Both the position numbers and the translations under genes were made by a program. 64,000 bases of DNA from an uncultured Bacilli bacterium (GTDB lineage Bacteria; Bacillota_I; Bacilli_A; RF39; UBA660). The DNA is taken from contig CAKOOM010000001.1 in assembly GCA_934098395.1 (NCBI GenBank), positions 62,001 to 126,000 of the forward strand, read 5' to 3'. Below, in pieces: positions 26,923 through 35,563 of the stretch (its first letter is position 1; every line of letters starts with the position of its first letter). Below the pieces are notes generated by a model. It was not told the origin of the DNA and searched no databases. It was given only the letters and a program-made list of their open reading frames with translations.

Positions 26923-27441
26923 ATGGCAAAAGAATTGAGAGTTATTCCTAAGAAAAATTATATTATATTGACAGGTGTTATTGTAGTAACTATATTGCTT
27001 ACATATTATTTTTATATGTGGATAAATGCATATAATGAAAACAAAATAAATAAACCAATTCTTGATAAGTATATGGAAGTAATTAATTATAATGAATTAG
27101 ATAATTATATAACAGAGAATCCGAATAGTATTATTTATGTATCAGTTCTTGAAGATGAAAAAATAAGAAACTTTGAAAAGAAATTAAAGAATGTTTTAAA
27201 AAATAAAGAGATGAATTCGGTGATTTTATATTTAGATATTACAGATGATATAAAAGATAAGAATGTTAAAAAAGAAATGATTGATAGTTTTTCAATAAAT
27301 TCAATTAGTATGGTAGATGTTCCTTGTGTATTAGTAATCAAGGATGGTAAGTTAAATTCAATATATAGTGTTACAGCAAATAATTATAATGTTGATAAAT
27401 TTGAAAGTTTTATTGATAGTGTTGGTGAAATGAATGATTAA
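26923..27441 (+). CDS. membrane-anchored protein with a thioredoxin-like pattern
   Basis: A 172-residue protein. A short basic start is followed by one transmembrane helix at about 14-33 (YIILTGVIVVTILLTYYF), then an outside domain. The pattern of a strand (SIIYVSVLED), a helix, a strand (SVILYLDITDD) and a VPCVLVIKDGKL strand resembles a thioredoxin fold in which the catalytic CxxC is absent. I chose ATG 26923 because GAGAGGGATGAG precedes it; the upstream frame has no ribosome site. It overlaps trmL by 8 bases and is probably cotranscribed. Function unknown. Confidence 0.7.
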   Translation: MAKELRVIPKKNYIILTGVIVVTILLTYYFYMWINAYNENKINKPILDKYMEVINYNELDNYITENPNSIIYVSVLEDEKIRNFEKKLKNVLKNKEMNSVILYLDITDDIKDKNVKKEMIDSFSINSISMVDVPCVLVIKDGKLNSIYSVTANNYNVDKFESFIDSVGEMND

Positions 27442-27943
27442 TGTTGTATTGTTTGAACCTGAAATTCCCGAAAATACAGGAAATATTATGAGAACTTGTG
27501 CTGGAACTGGAGCTCATTTGCATTTGATAAGACCACTTGGTTTTGCAATGCATGATGGTATTATTCGAAGAAGTGCAGTAAACTATATGGATAAGGTTAA
27601 CTATACTTTGTATGATGATTTTGAAGATTTTTGTAATAAAAATATAGGTGAATATTATTTTTTTACTAGGTATGGAAAGAAAGCTCACAGCGATGTAGAC
27701 TATACGGATAAAGCTAGCAATATATATTTAATATTTGGAAAAGAGAGTAGTGGCATTCCAAAAGAAATACTTCGAAAATACTTAGATAGATGTATAAGAA
27801 TACCTACTTCTACGGATGTGAGATGTCTTAATTTATCTAATTGTGTAGCTATTGGAGTGTATGAGGTTTTAAGACAACAAAATTATTTAGATTTAAGTAG
27901 AGTTGAGCCTTTTAAAGGAGAAGATTTTTTACTTGATGATTAA
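27434..27943 (+). CDS. trmL: tRNA (cytidine(34)-2'-O)-methyltransferase TrmL
   Basis: SPOUT methyltransferase that modifies the wobble base of leucine tRNAs. The 169-residue protein shows LFEPEIPENTGNIMRTCAGT, LIRPLGF, LIFGKESSGIP and the knot segment VRCLNLSNCVAIGVYE, with the normal length. It overlaps the preceding gene and is followed by a terminator. Confidence 0.93.
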   Translation: MINVVLFEPEIPENTGNIMRTCAGTGAHLHLIRPLGFAMHDGIIRRSAVNYMDKVNYTLYDDFEDFCNKNIGEYYFFTRYGKKAHSDVDYTDKASNIYLIFGKESSGIPKEILRKYLDRCIRIPTSTDVRCLNLSNCVAIGVYEVLRQQNYLDLSRVEPFKGEDFLLDD

Positions 27944-27970
27944 AAGTTTGAAGATATTTCAAACTTTTTT
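27942..27970 (+). terminator. terminator after trmL
   Basis: AAAGTTTGAA pairs with TTCAAACTTT around a short loop, followed by six Ts. Confidence 0.8.
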
Positions 27971-27983
27971 AATGTCTTATTAA

Positions 27984-28012
27984 TTGATATATTTATCTTA
28001 ACATGTTATAAT
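27984..28012 (+). promoter_or_regulatory. promoter of the DUF951-AbgT unit
   Basis: TTGATA, 17-base spacer, perfect TATAAT with an upstream TG. Confidence 0.75.
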
Positions 28013-28035
28013 TATATCGAGTTAAGGAGATGACT

Positions 28036-28215
28036 ATGGATTATAAATTAGGAAGTATAGTTATAATGAAAAAGGAGCATCCGTGTAAAACTAACAAATT
28101 TGAAATAGTTAGAATAGGTGCTGATATAAAAATTAAGTGTATCAATTGTGGTAGAATAGTTATGATGCCAAGAATTGAATTTAATAAAAAGATTAAAAAG
28201 GTGGAGATTTTATGA
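28036..28215 (+). CDS. DUF951 family protein
   Basis: A 59-residue protein matching DUF951: DYKLGSIVIMKKEHPC, EIVRIGADIKIKCINCGR and MMPRIEF, with two cysteines as CxxC. The function is unknown; an RNA- or DNA-binding barrel is a common guess. I chose ATG 28036 because AAGGAG ends 6 bases upstream; an ATG at 28030 abuts it. It overlaps the transporter start by four bases (ATGA). Confidence 0.85.
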   Translation: MDYKLGSIVIMKKEHPCKTNKFEIVRIGADIKIKCINCGRIVMMPRIEFNKKIKKVEIL

Positions 28216-29750
28216 GTAAGAAAGAAGTTAAGTTACATCCAGCGTTGTTATTGTTTATTTTAACAATAATAATAATGATAGTTAGTAGTGTTGGTAGTAT
28301 TTTACATTTAGAGACAACCTACTACAACGTTAATGCAGTAAGCGGTGATTTAGAGACAAAAGTAGTAACAATTAATAATTTATTTAATCGTACAGGATTG
28401 CAATATTTGGTTAGTAATATGCTAACGAATTTTATTAATTTTGCACCACTTGGAACATTAATTCTTGGCCTCATGGGTGTAGGTGTAGCGTATAAGTCAG
28501 GTTTTTTAAATTCATTTTTTAAATTAATTACTAAAGATAAACCTAAGAAATTGTTTACTTTTTTGGTAGTATTTCTTGGGGTTATATCTTCGATGTTTTA
28601 TGATGCAGCATATGTAATTTTAATACCAATAGCAGCAATATTATTTATGAATTTGGGACGTCATCCTTCAGCTGGTGTATGTGCAGCTTTTGCAGGTATT
28701 TCTTTTGGATATGGAGCTAATATTTTTGTGAATGGAGTGGATAATGCGTTAATTACGTATACGCAAAATGCAACGAAGATTTTGGATAAAAGTTATGTAG
28801 TTAATTTGAATGGTAATATTATATTTATGATATTTGCAACGTTGTTAATATCATATTTGGGAATGATTATTACAGAAAGGTATGTTGTTCCTAAACTAGG
28901 AAAGTATAATTTGGCTGAAGAAGAGGATATAGATTTAAGTGCGGAAGTTACTAAAAAAGAAAAGAAAGGTGTTATAATAGCATTGCTTTCTACGGGAATT
29001 ATTAGTTTAATACTTATATATTGTATAATTCCAGGATTACCTTTTTCGGGATTATTTTTAAACTTAAAGGAATCTACATATGTAGCGCAATTGTTTGGTG
29101 ATGATTCTTATTTTAAACAGGGATCAGTGCTTGTATTTGCGGCATTATTTGGGATAAGTGGACTTGTATATGGTATTAGAACTAAGAGTATTAAAAATAA
29201 TAAAGATATTATGGATTGTATGAGTTATTATTTAAAAGGATTTTCTTCTTTATTAATTTTAATTTTCTTTGCAGCACAATTTTGTTTAATATTTAAAGAA
29301 ACAAATATAGGAGTATTTATTGTAGTATCTTTATCAGAATTACTTGGTAATTTACAACTTACAGGTATTGTTTTGATAATATTTACATTTATAATTATAG
29401 CGATTAGTAATATATTTGTACCGTTGTTAAGTACAAAATGGGCGATTTTGTCGCCGGTAATTGTGCCAATGTTTATGCAAAGTTCTTTTACTCCAGAATT
29501 TTCTCAAGCAGTATTTAGAGCAGCCGACAGTGCTACGAAGGGAATTACGCCACTATTTACTTATTTTGTTATTTTAATAGGATTTTTACAAATTTATAAT
29601 AGTAAAAAGCGAGATGTTATTACACTTACTGATGCAATATCTTTAATGGTTCCTTATACGATAGCTTTCTCTATTTTATGGTTATTAATAATATTAGCAT
29701 TTTATGTTATAGGATTACCTATAGGTTTTAGTACTGGTACGATGCTTTAA
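28212..29750 (+). CDS. AbgT-family transporter
   Basis: A 512-residue inner-membrane transporter with about a dozen helices. The NFAPLGTLILGLMGVGVA segment, FYDAAYVILIPIAA and the late NIFVPLLSTKWAILSPVIVPM match the AbgT family. Members take up p-aminobenzoyl-glutamate or export antifolates; which applies here cannot be read from sequence. The presence of thyA-folA elsewhere in the window makes a folate-related role possible but not shown. It is translationally coupled to the DUF951 gene. Confidence 0.88.
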   Translation: MSKKEVKLHPALLLFILTIIIMIVSSVGSILHLETTYYNVNAVSGDLETKVVTINNLFNRTGLQYLVSNMLTNFINFAPLGTLILGLMGVGVAYKSGFLNSFFKLITKDKPKKLFTFLVVFLGVISSMFYDAAYVILIPIAAILFMNLGRHPSAGVCAAFAGISFGYGANIFVNGVDNALITYTQNATKILDKSYVVNLNGNIIFMIFATLLISYLGMIITERYVVPKLGKYNLAEEEDIDLSAEVTKKEKKGVIIALLSTGIISLILIYCIIPGLPFSGLFLNLKESTYVAQLFGDDSYFKQGSVLVFAALFGISGLVYGIRTKSIKNNKDIMDCMSYYLKGFSSLLILIFFAAQFCLIFKETNIGVFIVVSLSELLGNLQLTGIVLIIFTFIIIAISNIFVPLLSTKWAILSPVIVPMFMQSSFTPEFSQAVFRAADSATKGITPLFTYFVILIGFLQIYNSKKRDVITLTDAISLMVPYTIAFSILWLLIILAFYVIGLPIGFSTGTML

Positions 29751-29769
29751 TTAGAAAGAAGATGATATG

Positions 29770-30870
29770 ATGAGTTTAACAGCTGGAATAGTTGGATTAC
29801 CAAATGTTGGTAAATCAACTTTGTTTAATGCAATTACTAAAAAGAATATTTTAGCAGCAAATTATCCATTTGCTACGATTGATCCGAATGTAGGGGTTGT
29901 TGTTGTTCCTGATAAAAGAATGGCTTATTTAGAGGAAAAATACATTCCAGAGAGAACAATTCCAACGACATATGAATTTACTGATATAGCTGGTTTAGTA
30001 AAAGGCGCTTCAGCTGGTGAGGGGCTTGGTAATAAGTTTTTATCACATATACGTGAAGTTGATGCGGTAGTTGAAGTTGTCAGATGTTTTGATGATAAGA
30101 ATATTATTCATGTTGATAATAGTGTAGATCCGATTAGAGATATAGAGGTAATTAATGTAGAACTTGTTATGTCTGATTTGGAAATAGTTGAAAATAGGAT
30201 TAATCGAATCGGAAAAAAAGCTGAAATGACGAAAGATAAAAAAGAGTTATTAGAAATTAATACTTTAAAGAAAATTAAATCTAATTTGGAGCAAAATATT
30301 CCTGTTAGAAAAATTGACCTTGATGAAGATGAAATGGAAGTAATTAAATCATTTAATTTAATTACTTTGAAGCCAATAATATATGTAGCTAATGTTAGTG
30401 AAGAAGATATTTTAAATGGTGGAAATAGTTATTATGAAGCAGTAAAAGATTATGCGAAAAAGGAGAATAGTGAAGTTGTTCTTATTTGTGCTAAGATTGA
30501 AAGTGAATTGGCTGAATTAAATGATACGGATAAGGCTTTATTTTTAAAAGACTTAGGTATTGAAGAATCTGGATTAGATCAACTTATAAAAAAAACATAT
30601 TCTCTATTGGGATTGGCAACATTTTTTACAGCAGGAAGTGATGAGGTTAAGGCTTGGACTTTTAAAAAGGGGATGAAAGCTCCTCAATGTGCTGGAATAA
30701 TTCATTCTGATTTTGAGAGAGGTTTTATTAGAGCAGAAATTATGTCTTATGATGATTTTTGTAAATATGGATCTGAAAAGGAAGTTAAGGAAAACGGAAA
30801 AATGCGTTTAGAGGGTAAAGATTATTTGATGCAAGATGGAGATATCTGTTATTTTAGATTTAATGTATAA
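29770..30870 (+). CDS. ychF: Obg-like ATPase YchF
   Basis: Translation-associated P-loop ATPase of the Obg family that prefers ATP to GTP. The 366-residue protein shows GLPNVGKSTLFN, DIAGLVKGASAGEGLGN, and the NVSEED region where GTPases have NKxD. The C-terminal TGS domain has FTAGSDEVKAWTF. Homologues start MxLTAGIVGLP, so I prefer ATG 29770; ATG 29767 is the alternative. No good ribosome site decides it. A terminator follows. Confidence 0.94.
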   Translation: MSLTAGIVGLPNVGKSTLFNAITKKNILAANYPFATIDPNVGVVVVPDKRMAYLEEKYIPERTIPTTYEFTDIAGLVKGASAGEGLGNKFLSHIREVDAVVEVVRCFDDKNIIHVDNSVDPIRDIEVINVELVMSDLEIVENRINRIGKKAEMTKDKKELLEINTLKKIKSNLEQNIPVRKIDLDEDEMEVIKSFNLITLKPIIYVANVSEEDILNGGNSYYEAVKDYAKKENSEVVLICAKIESELAELNDTDKALFLKDLGIEESGLDQLIKKTYSLLGLATFFTAGSDEVKAWTFKKGMKAPQCAGIIHSDFERGFIRAEIMSYDDFCKYGSEKEVKENGKMRLEGKDYLMQDGDICYFRFNV

Positions 30871-30905
30871 GAAACATTTATAAATAGTGTTATGTTTATT
30901 AAAAT

Positions 30906-30934
30906 AAAAAAGTGCTTTGAATTTAGCACTTTTT
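30906..30934 (+). terminator. bidirectional terminator between ychF and rpmB
   Basis: AAAAAGTGCT pairs with AGCACTTTTT around an 8-base loop. It ends in the rpmB stop codon and serves both convergent genes. Confidence 0.8.
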
Positions 30935-31106
30935 ATTTATTGTCTTTTTTCATTGTTCTTGCTTCTCTAGCACTTGTTCTAATTTTTTTACCGTCAGCAG
31001 TTGTTACAGTTTGTAAGTTTACTTTTTGAATTCTTTTAGTTACTTTTAGACAGTTTGGTCTGTTATTAACGCTTTTAGCTTTTTTACTTGTTACTTTTGT
31101 TGCCAT
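30933..31106 (-). CDS. rpmB: 50S ribosomal protein L28
   Basis: A 57-residue ribosomal protein. The L28 pattern is seen in SVNNRPNCLKVTKRIQ, KVNLQTV and KIRTSAREARTMKK. The usual N-terminal C-x-I-x-GK motif is missing, so it is a cysteine-poor, shortened version. I chose ATG 31106, preceded by GAGGAGGG; the frame is open 19 codons further but has no ribosome site. It is monocistronic on the minus strand. Confidence 0.8.
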   Translation of the reverse strand: MATKVTSKKAKSVNNRPNCLKVTKRIQKVNLQTVTTADGKKIRTSAREARTMKKDNK

Positions 31107-31196
31107 GTTATCCCTCCTCAAATTACAATTCATAATTTTACTATAAAATTCTGTTATTGTCAATTATTTCATGGTAAAACTAGTAATAATGTGTTA

Positions 31197-31901
31197 TTAA
31201 TTGTTAATATTTTTTTGATTTTTGAGAAATTCACGTAATATTTTAGTGGTAGCTCTTTTTTCAAGTCTAGAAACATAACTTCTAGAAATATTTAATTTTT
31301 TGGCAATATCTTTTTGAGTTTGTTCTTCTTTGTTGTTAAGACCATATCTTGCCTCGATTATATCTCTTTCTCTTTTTGTTAATACATTTAAATATTTTCT
31401 TAGAAGTTTAATATTATCATTTTTATATATTTCTTCAATGTAATCAACATCGCCAGTTTTTAAAATGTCTAGAATAGTTATTTTGTTTCCTTCTTTATCA
31501 TAACTTATTTCTTCATATAAACTTACATTTTTACTATTTTTTTTATCTGCTCTAAAGTACATTAAAATTTCGTTTTCAGCACATTTAGCAGCATAAGTAG
31601 CTAATTTAACTTTTTTGTTCTCAGAATATGTGTCTATACCTTTAATTAAACCAACCGTTCCAATACCTATTAAATCATCTATATCATGTCCCGTTGCTTC
31701 GAATTTTTTTACGATGTGGGCTACGAGTCTTAAATTATGTTCAATAAGTTTGTTTCTGGCTTCTTTATCACCGCTTTTAGCTTTTTTTATGTATTCATCT
31801 TCGAGTTCTTTAGGAAGTTGCTCTGGAAAAACATTGTTGGAATAAGCACCCGTAAAGAAAGTAAGATTTTGTACAATATAATTTAGAATGTTTAATAACA
31901 T
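31197..31901 (-). CDS. sigK: late mother-cell sporulation sigma factor SigK
   Basis: A 234-residue sigma-70-family factor. The N terminus (LNYIVQNLTFFTGAYSNN, then FPEQL) resembles the hydrophobic pro-sequence of pro-sigma-K that is removed by a membrane protease. Region 2 shows ARNKLIEHNLRLVAHIVKKF and the DDLIGIGTVGLIKG block; region 4 has RERDIIEARYGL and a helix-turn-helix (DIAKKLNISRSYVSRLEKRA). SigK, and to a lesser degree SigE, are the closest families; the pro-sequence favours SigK. AAGGAGG precedes the ATG. The gene is intact, not split by a skin element. Confidence 0.88.
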   Translation of the reverse strand: MLLNILNYIVQNLTFFTGAYSNNVFPEQLPKELEDEYIKKAKSGDKEARNKLIEHNLRLVAHIVKKFEATGHDIDDLIGIGTVGLIKGIDTYSENKKVKLATYAAKCAENEILMYFRADKKNSKNVSLYEEISYDKEGNKITILDILKTGDVDYIEEIYKNDNIKLLRKYLNVLTKRERDIIEARYGLNNKEEQTQKDIAKKLNISRSYVSRLEKRATTKILREFLKNQKNINN

Positions 31902-31999
31902 TATTCCTCCTTAATAAATTATATAGAAATATACTTTAAAAATTCCTTTACTTTAACTTTAAAATAATATATAATTGTTGTATTGAAATGAGGGATAAT

Positions 32000-33001
32000 A
32001 TGAATAAAAATGAAAATGAAAAAAAGGTATTACTTACGGGTTTAAAACCTACGGGAACTTTAACACTTGGTAATTATATTGGTGCTATTAAGCAGATGAT
32101 AGATATGCAAGAAGAATATATATCATATTTGTTTGTTGCTGATATGCATGCGATAACAGTTCCTGTTGATAGGGATGAACTACATAACAATATAAGGAAT
32201 TTTATTGCTTTATATTTAGCTTGTGGAATTGATCCGAAAAAAAATATTATTTATGTTCAATCTGATATAGAATATATTCCTTGTATTTCATGGTTACTTG
32301 AATGTAATACTTATTATGGAGAATTATCTCGTATGATTCAGTTTAAAGAAAAGAGTAAAAAGAATGCTAATTTTTCAGCAGGACTTTTAACATATCCAGC
32401 ACTTATGACAGCAGATATTTTGTTTGTAGATGCGGATTATGTTCCAGTTGGTATAGATCAGAAACAGCATGTTGAATTAGCTAGAGATGTTGCTATTAGA
32501 TTTAATAAAAAATATGGCGATACTTTTAAAATACCTGAAGCTTTAGTACCAAAGACTGGAATTAAGATTACTGATTTAGTTGATCCATGTAAGAAGATGA
32601 GTAAGACTGAAGAAAATCCGAAAGGAGTAATATGTTTACTTGATTCTCCAGAAGTTGCTAGAAAAAAAATAATGGGAGCTACGACAGATTCAGAAATGAG
32701 AGTTAAATATGATCCGGAAAATAAACCTGGTATATCAAATTTAATAAATATTTATGCGGTTCTTAATGAGAAAAGTATTGAAGAAGTTGAAAATAAATTT
32801 AAGAATGCTAATTATGGAGAATTTAAGAAGAGTGTAGCAGATACTGTGTGTGAATTCTTGGAAAAAATTCAAAAAAGATATAAAGAATTAATTGAGTCTG
32901 ATGAATTGGATAATATACTTCTCGATGGTGCTAATAAAGCAAGAGAAGTAGCTAAAGCTAAATTTATGGATATGAAATATAAAATTGGATTATATAAATA
33001 A
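32000..33001 (+). CDS. trpS: tryptophanyl-tRNA synthetase
   Basis: Class I synthetase charging tRNA-Trp. The 333-residue protein has the HIGH-type motif TLTLGNYIGA, DMHAITV, the tryptophan-site MTADILF and the KMSKS-type KKMSKTEENPKG. I chose ATG 32000 because AGGGA lies upstream; the ATG at 31988 overlaps that site. No T-box leader was seen in the short gap before it. Its tRNA partner (tRNA-Trp) is at 49.8 kb. Confidence 0.95.
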   Translation: MNKNENEKKVLLTGLKPTGTLTLGNYIGAIKQMIDMQEEYISYLFVADMHAITVPVDRDELHNNIRNFIALYLACGIDPKKNIIYVQSDIEYIPCISWLLECNTYYGELSRMIQFKEKSKKNANFSAGLLTYPALMTADILFVDADYVPVGIDQKQHVELARDVAIRFNKKYGDTFKIPEALVPKTGIKITDLVDPCKKMSKTEENPKGVICLLDSPEVARKKIMGATTDSEMRVKYDPENKPGISNLINIYAVLNEKSIEEVENKFKNANYGEFKKSVADTVCEFLEKIQKRYKELIESDELDNILLDGANKAREVAKAKFMDMKYKIGLYK

Positions 33002-33012
33002 AGGGGTGAAGT

Positions 33013-33537
33013 ATGGATAAGTTTATTCCTGATATGTATCAAAAAAGTATATATCATATAGATTATGATAAATTACAGGATAATGGGATTAAATGTTTAT
33101 TGATTGATTTAGATAATACATGTGTACCTTATAAAGATAAGGAACCTAATAAAAAATTAATAGATTTGTTTGAAACTTTAAAAGATATGGACTTTAAAAT
33201 TATTATTTTTTCTAATGCTTTAAAGGGAAGAATAAAACCTTTTAAGGATGTATTAAATGTTGATTGTTTAGCTAGAGCTAATAAGCCATATAAAAAGAAT
33301 TTTTTGAAAGTAATAAAATTATTTAATTACGATTTGTCTGAAGTTGCTATTATTGGTGATCAACTATATACGGATATTCTTGGAGGAAATAAAGTTGGTA
33401 TTAAAACTATTTTAGTTAATCCAATGTCTAATGATGATATGTTTATTACTAGATTTATATATAGACCTTTAGAAAAGAGAATATATAAGAAATTGACGAG
33501 TAAAAATATTTTAATAAGAGGAAAGTATTATGAATAA
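33013..33537 (+). CDS. yqeG: YqeG-family HAD phosphatase
   Basis: A 174-residue HAD-superfamily hydrolase of the IIIA type. The catalytic motif I is LLIDLDNTCVP, motif II is the FSNA segment and motif III is AIIGDQLYTDILGGN. Its substrate is not established. It overlaps yqeH by 8 bases; yqeG-yqeH is a conserved pair in Bacillota linked to ribosome assembly. Confidence 0.9.
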   Translation: MDKFIPDMYQKSIYHIDYDKLQDNGIKCLLIDLDNTCVPYKDKEPNKKLIDLFETLKDMDFKIIIFSNALKGRIKPFKDVLNVDCLARANKPYKKNFLKVIKLFNYDLSEVAIIGDQLYTDILGGNKVGIKTILVNPMSNDDMFITRFIYRPLEKRIYKKLTSKNILIRGKYYE

Positions 33538-34504
33538 GTGTGTAGGATGTGGAGTAATACTTCAAGATGATGATCCGAAAAAAGATGGATATGTAACTGA
33601 CATGACACACGAACTTTGTGAGAGATGTTTTACAATTAAAAATTACGGTCAAAATAGGGATATATCTAAAAACAATACTGATTATATGGCGATACTTAAA
33701 AGAATAAGAAATGATGATTTAGTAGTTTATATTAGTAGTTTATTGACATTAAATTTAGATTATATAGATAGATTTAAGAATGTTATATTGGTTTTAACTA
33801 AAAGAGATATATTGCCTAAGTCGATTAAAGATAATAAAATAATAAATTATATTAAGAAAAGATATGATAATGTTTTAGATGTTTTGGTAGTTAGTGCTAT
33901 TAAGAAAAAGAATTTGGACTTACTTTATGATACGATTAATAAATATGGAATTAATAAAAAAATATATTTTGTAGGTATTACTAATAGTGGAAAATCTACT
34001 TTAATAAATGCTATGAACAAGAGTTATAATGGGGTAGATGGAGTAATTACTACGAGTAATTTTCCTTCGACAACACTTTCTTTATTAGATGTAAAGATTA
34101 GAGATTTATCTATTAAGGATACTCCAGGAATAGTAGTAACAGACAGTATTATTAATTATTTGGATAATAAAGGTATTAAAAAGATAAATTCTAAAAAAGA
34201 AATTAAACCTATTACCTTTCAAATTAAAGGAAAAGGTGCTATTTTACTTGATGAGTTTTTACGTATTGAATATAATACGGATATTTCTAGTATGACTTTT
34301 TATGTTTCTAATAGTTTATCTGTTAAAAGTATCAGTTTAAAAAATCCAAGAATGCTTGATTATGAAAGTTATGTTTATAAAATAGATGATAATAAAGACT
34401 TGGTAATCGAAGATATTGGTTTTATTAAGATTACTAATAAATGCGTAATAAAAGTCTACTACAAAGATAAAATGGTATTAAGAATTAGAGATAATTTAAT
34501 ATAA
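33530..34504 (+). CDS. yqeH: ribosome biogenesis GTPase YqeH
   Basis: Circularly permuted GTPase needed for 30S assembly. The 324-residue protein begins with a zinc finger (CVGCGVILQ and LCERCF). G4 (LTKRDILP) precedes the P-loop GITNSGKSTLINAM, then TTSNFPSTTL and the G3 DTPGI. The C-terminal part is a less conserved RNA-binding domain. It follows yqeG in one transcript and ends in a terminator. Confidence 0.92.
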   Translation: MNKCVGCGVILQDDDPKKDGYVTDMTHELCERCFTIKNYGQNRDISKNNTDYMAILKRIRNDDLVVYISSLLTLNLDYIDRFKNVILVLTKRDILPKSIKDNKIINYIKKRYDNVLDVLVVSAIKKKNLDLLYDTINKYGINKKIYFVGITNSGKSTLINAMNKSYNGVDGVITTSNFPSTTLSLLDVKIRDLSIKDTPGIVVTDSIINYLDNKGIKKINSKKEIKPITFQIKGKGAILLDEFLRIEYNTDISSMTFYVSNSLSVKSISLKNPRMLDYESYVYKIDDNKDLVIEDIGFIKITNKCVIKVYYKDKMVLRIRDNLI

Positions 34505-34533
34505 ACAATTATATTTATATATGATTGTTTTTT
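34503..34533 (+). terminator. terminator after yqeH
   Basis: AAACAATTAT pairs imperfectly with ATGATTGTTT, followed by Ts. Confidence 0.6.
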
Positions 34534-34624
34534 CTTACATAATTTCCCATTATATTAACACAAAAAATGTATATTTTTTTAAAAAATTATGATATACTTT
34601 ATAAAGAATAAGGGCGTGATACTT

Positions 34625-35551
34625 GTGATAAAGGAATTTAAAACTATTGATCAACAAATAGATATACTTAAGAAAAAAGGATTAATAATTGACGATTATG
34701 ATCAAACTTATGATATTTTACTTAAAGAAAATTATTTCTTTTTAAATGGTTATAGACATTTGTTTATGAATTCTCCATCAGATAGAACATTTGTTACAGG
34801 AGCTACTTTTTCGGAGTTATATTCTTTATTTTTATTTGATAGATATTCAAGAAATATATTTTTTAAAAATCTATTGATAATAGAAAATAGATTAAAATCA
34901 GTTATTTCTTATCAATTGTCTAAGAAATATGGATATAAAGAAAAAGAATATTTAAATGTTAAGAATTTTACTAGTGATCCGGAGAAAAAAAGAAAAGTAC
35001 GTGATGTTGTGGAAAAGATGAAAAGACAGATAAGGATAAATACTTGCAGACACAATGCAACGATGCATTATTTAAAAAATTATGGATATATTCCACTATG
35101 GATTTTAGTAAAAGTATTGTCTTTCGGTATGGTGTGTGAATTATTTACAATATTAAAAGATGATGATAAGGTAGAAATAGCTTCAGTATTTGGGATATCT
35201 GTTGAATATTTGGAAGATTTCTTGCCAATATTATCTAATTATAGAAATTTGTGTGCTCATGAAGATATAGTTTTTGATCACAAGACTGAGAGAGTAATAC
35301 CGGATACGGAATATCATAAAAAACTTAATATATTTAAAATGGATGAAGAATATATATATGGTAAAAACGATATTTTTTCAGTAATTATTATATTTAAAAT
35401 ATTGTTATCGGATGATGAATTTAGATTGATGTTGAGAGAATTTGAATTTGAATTTAAGAAACTAGATGCCGAGATTGATTCGATACCAGTAGAAAAAATA
35501 TTAGATACAATGGGGATTCCTAAAAATTATATGGAATTATTAGATATGTAG
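34625..35551 (+). CDS. Abi_2 family (AbiD/AbiF-like) HEPN protein
   Basis: A 308-residue protein of the Abi_2 family, associated with abortive phage infection. The N-terminal signature IDQQIDILKKKGLIIDD and NGYRHLF are present. The HEPN R-x4-H motif is visible as RNLCAH at about residue 212 (NYRNLCAHED), which suggests an RNase. I chose the GTG at 34625, with AAGGG upstream; homologues begin with a short K-F-K-T-x-x-Q-Q segment. It ends 10 bases before the HtrA gene, so it may be cotranscribed with it, which is odd for a defence gene. Family assignment is good; phage defence is inferred. Confidence 0.82.
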   Translation: MIKEFKTIDQQIDILKKKGLIIDDYDQTYDILLKENYFFLNGYRHLFMNSPSDRTFVTGATFSELYSLFLFDRYSRNIFFKNLLIIENRLKSVISYQLSKKYGYKEKEYLNVKNFTSDPEKKRKVRDVVEKMKRQIRINTCRHNATMHYLKNYGYIPLWILVKVLSFGMVCELFTILKDDDKVEIASVFGISVEYLEDFLPILSNYRNLCAHEDIVFDHKTERVIPDTEYHKKLNIFKMDEEYIYGKNDIFSVIIIFKILLSDDEFRLMLREFEFEFKKLDAEIDSIPVEKILDTMGIPKNYMELLDM

Positions 35552-35563
35552 AGGTGAATAATG

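Noticed and set aside
31902..31999. T-box leader for trpS
   Set aside because: The gap is under 100 bases, with no T-box sequence or terminator hairpin.
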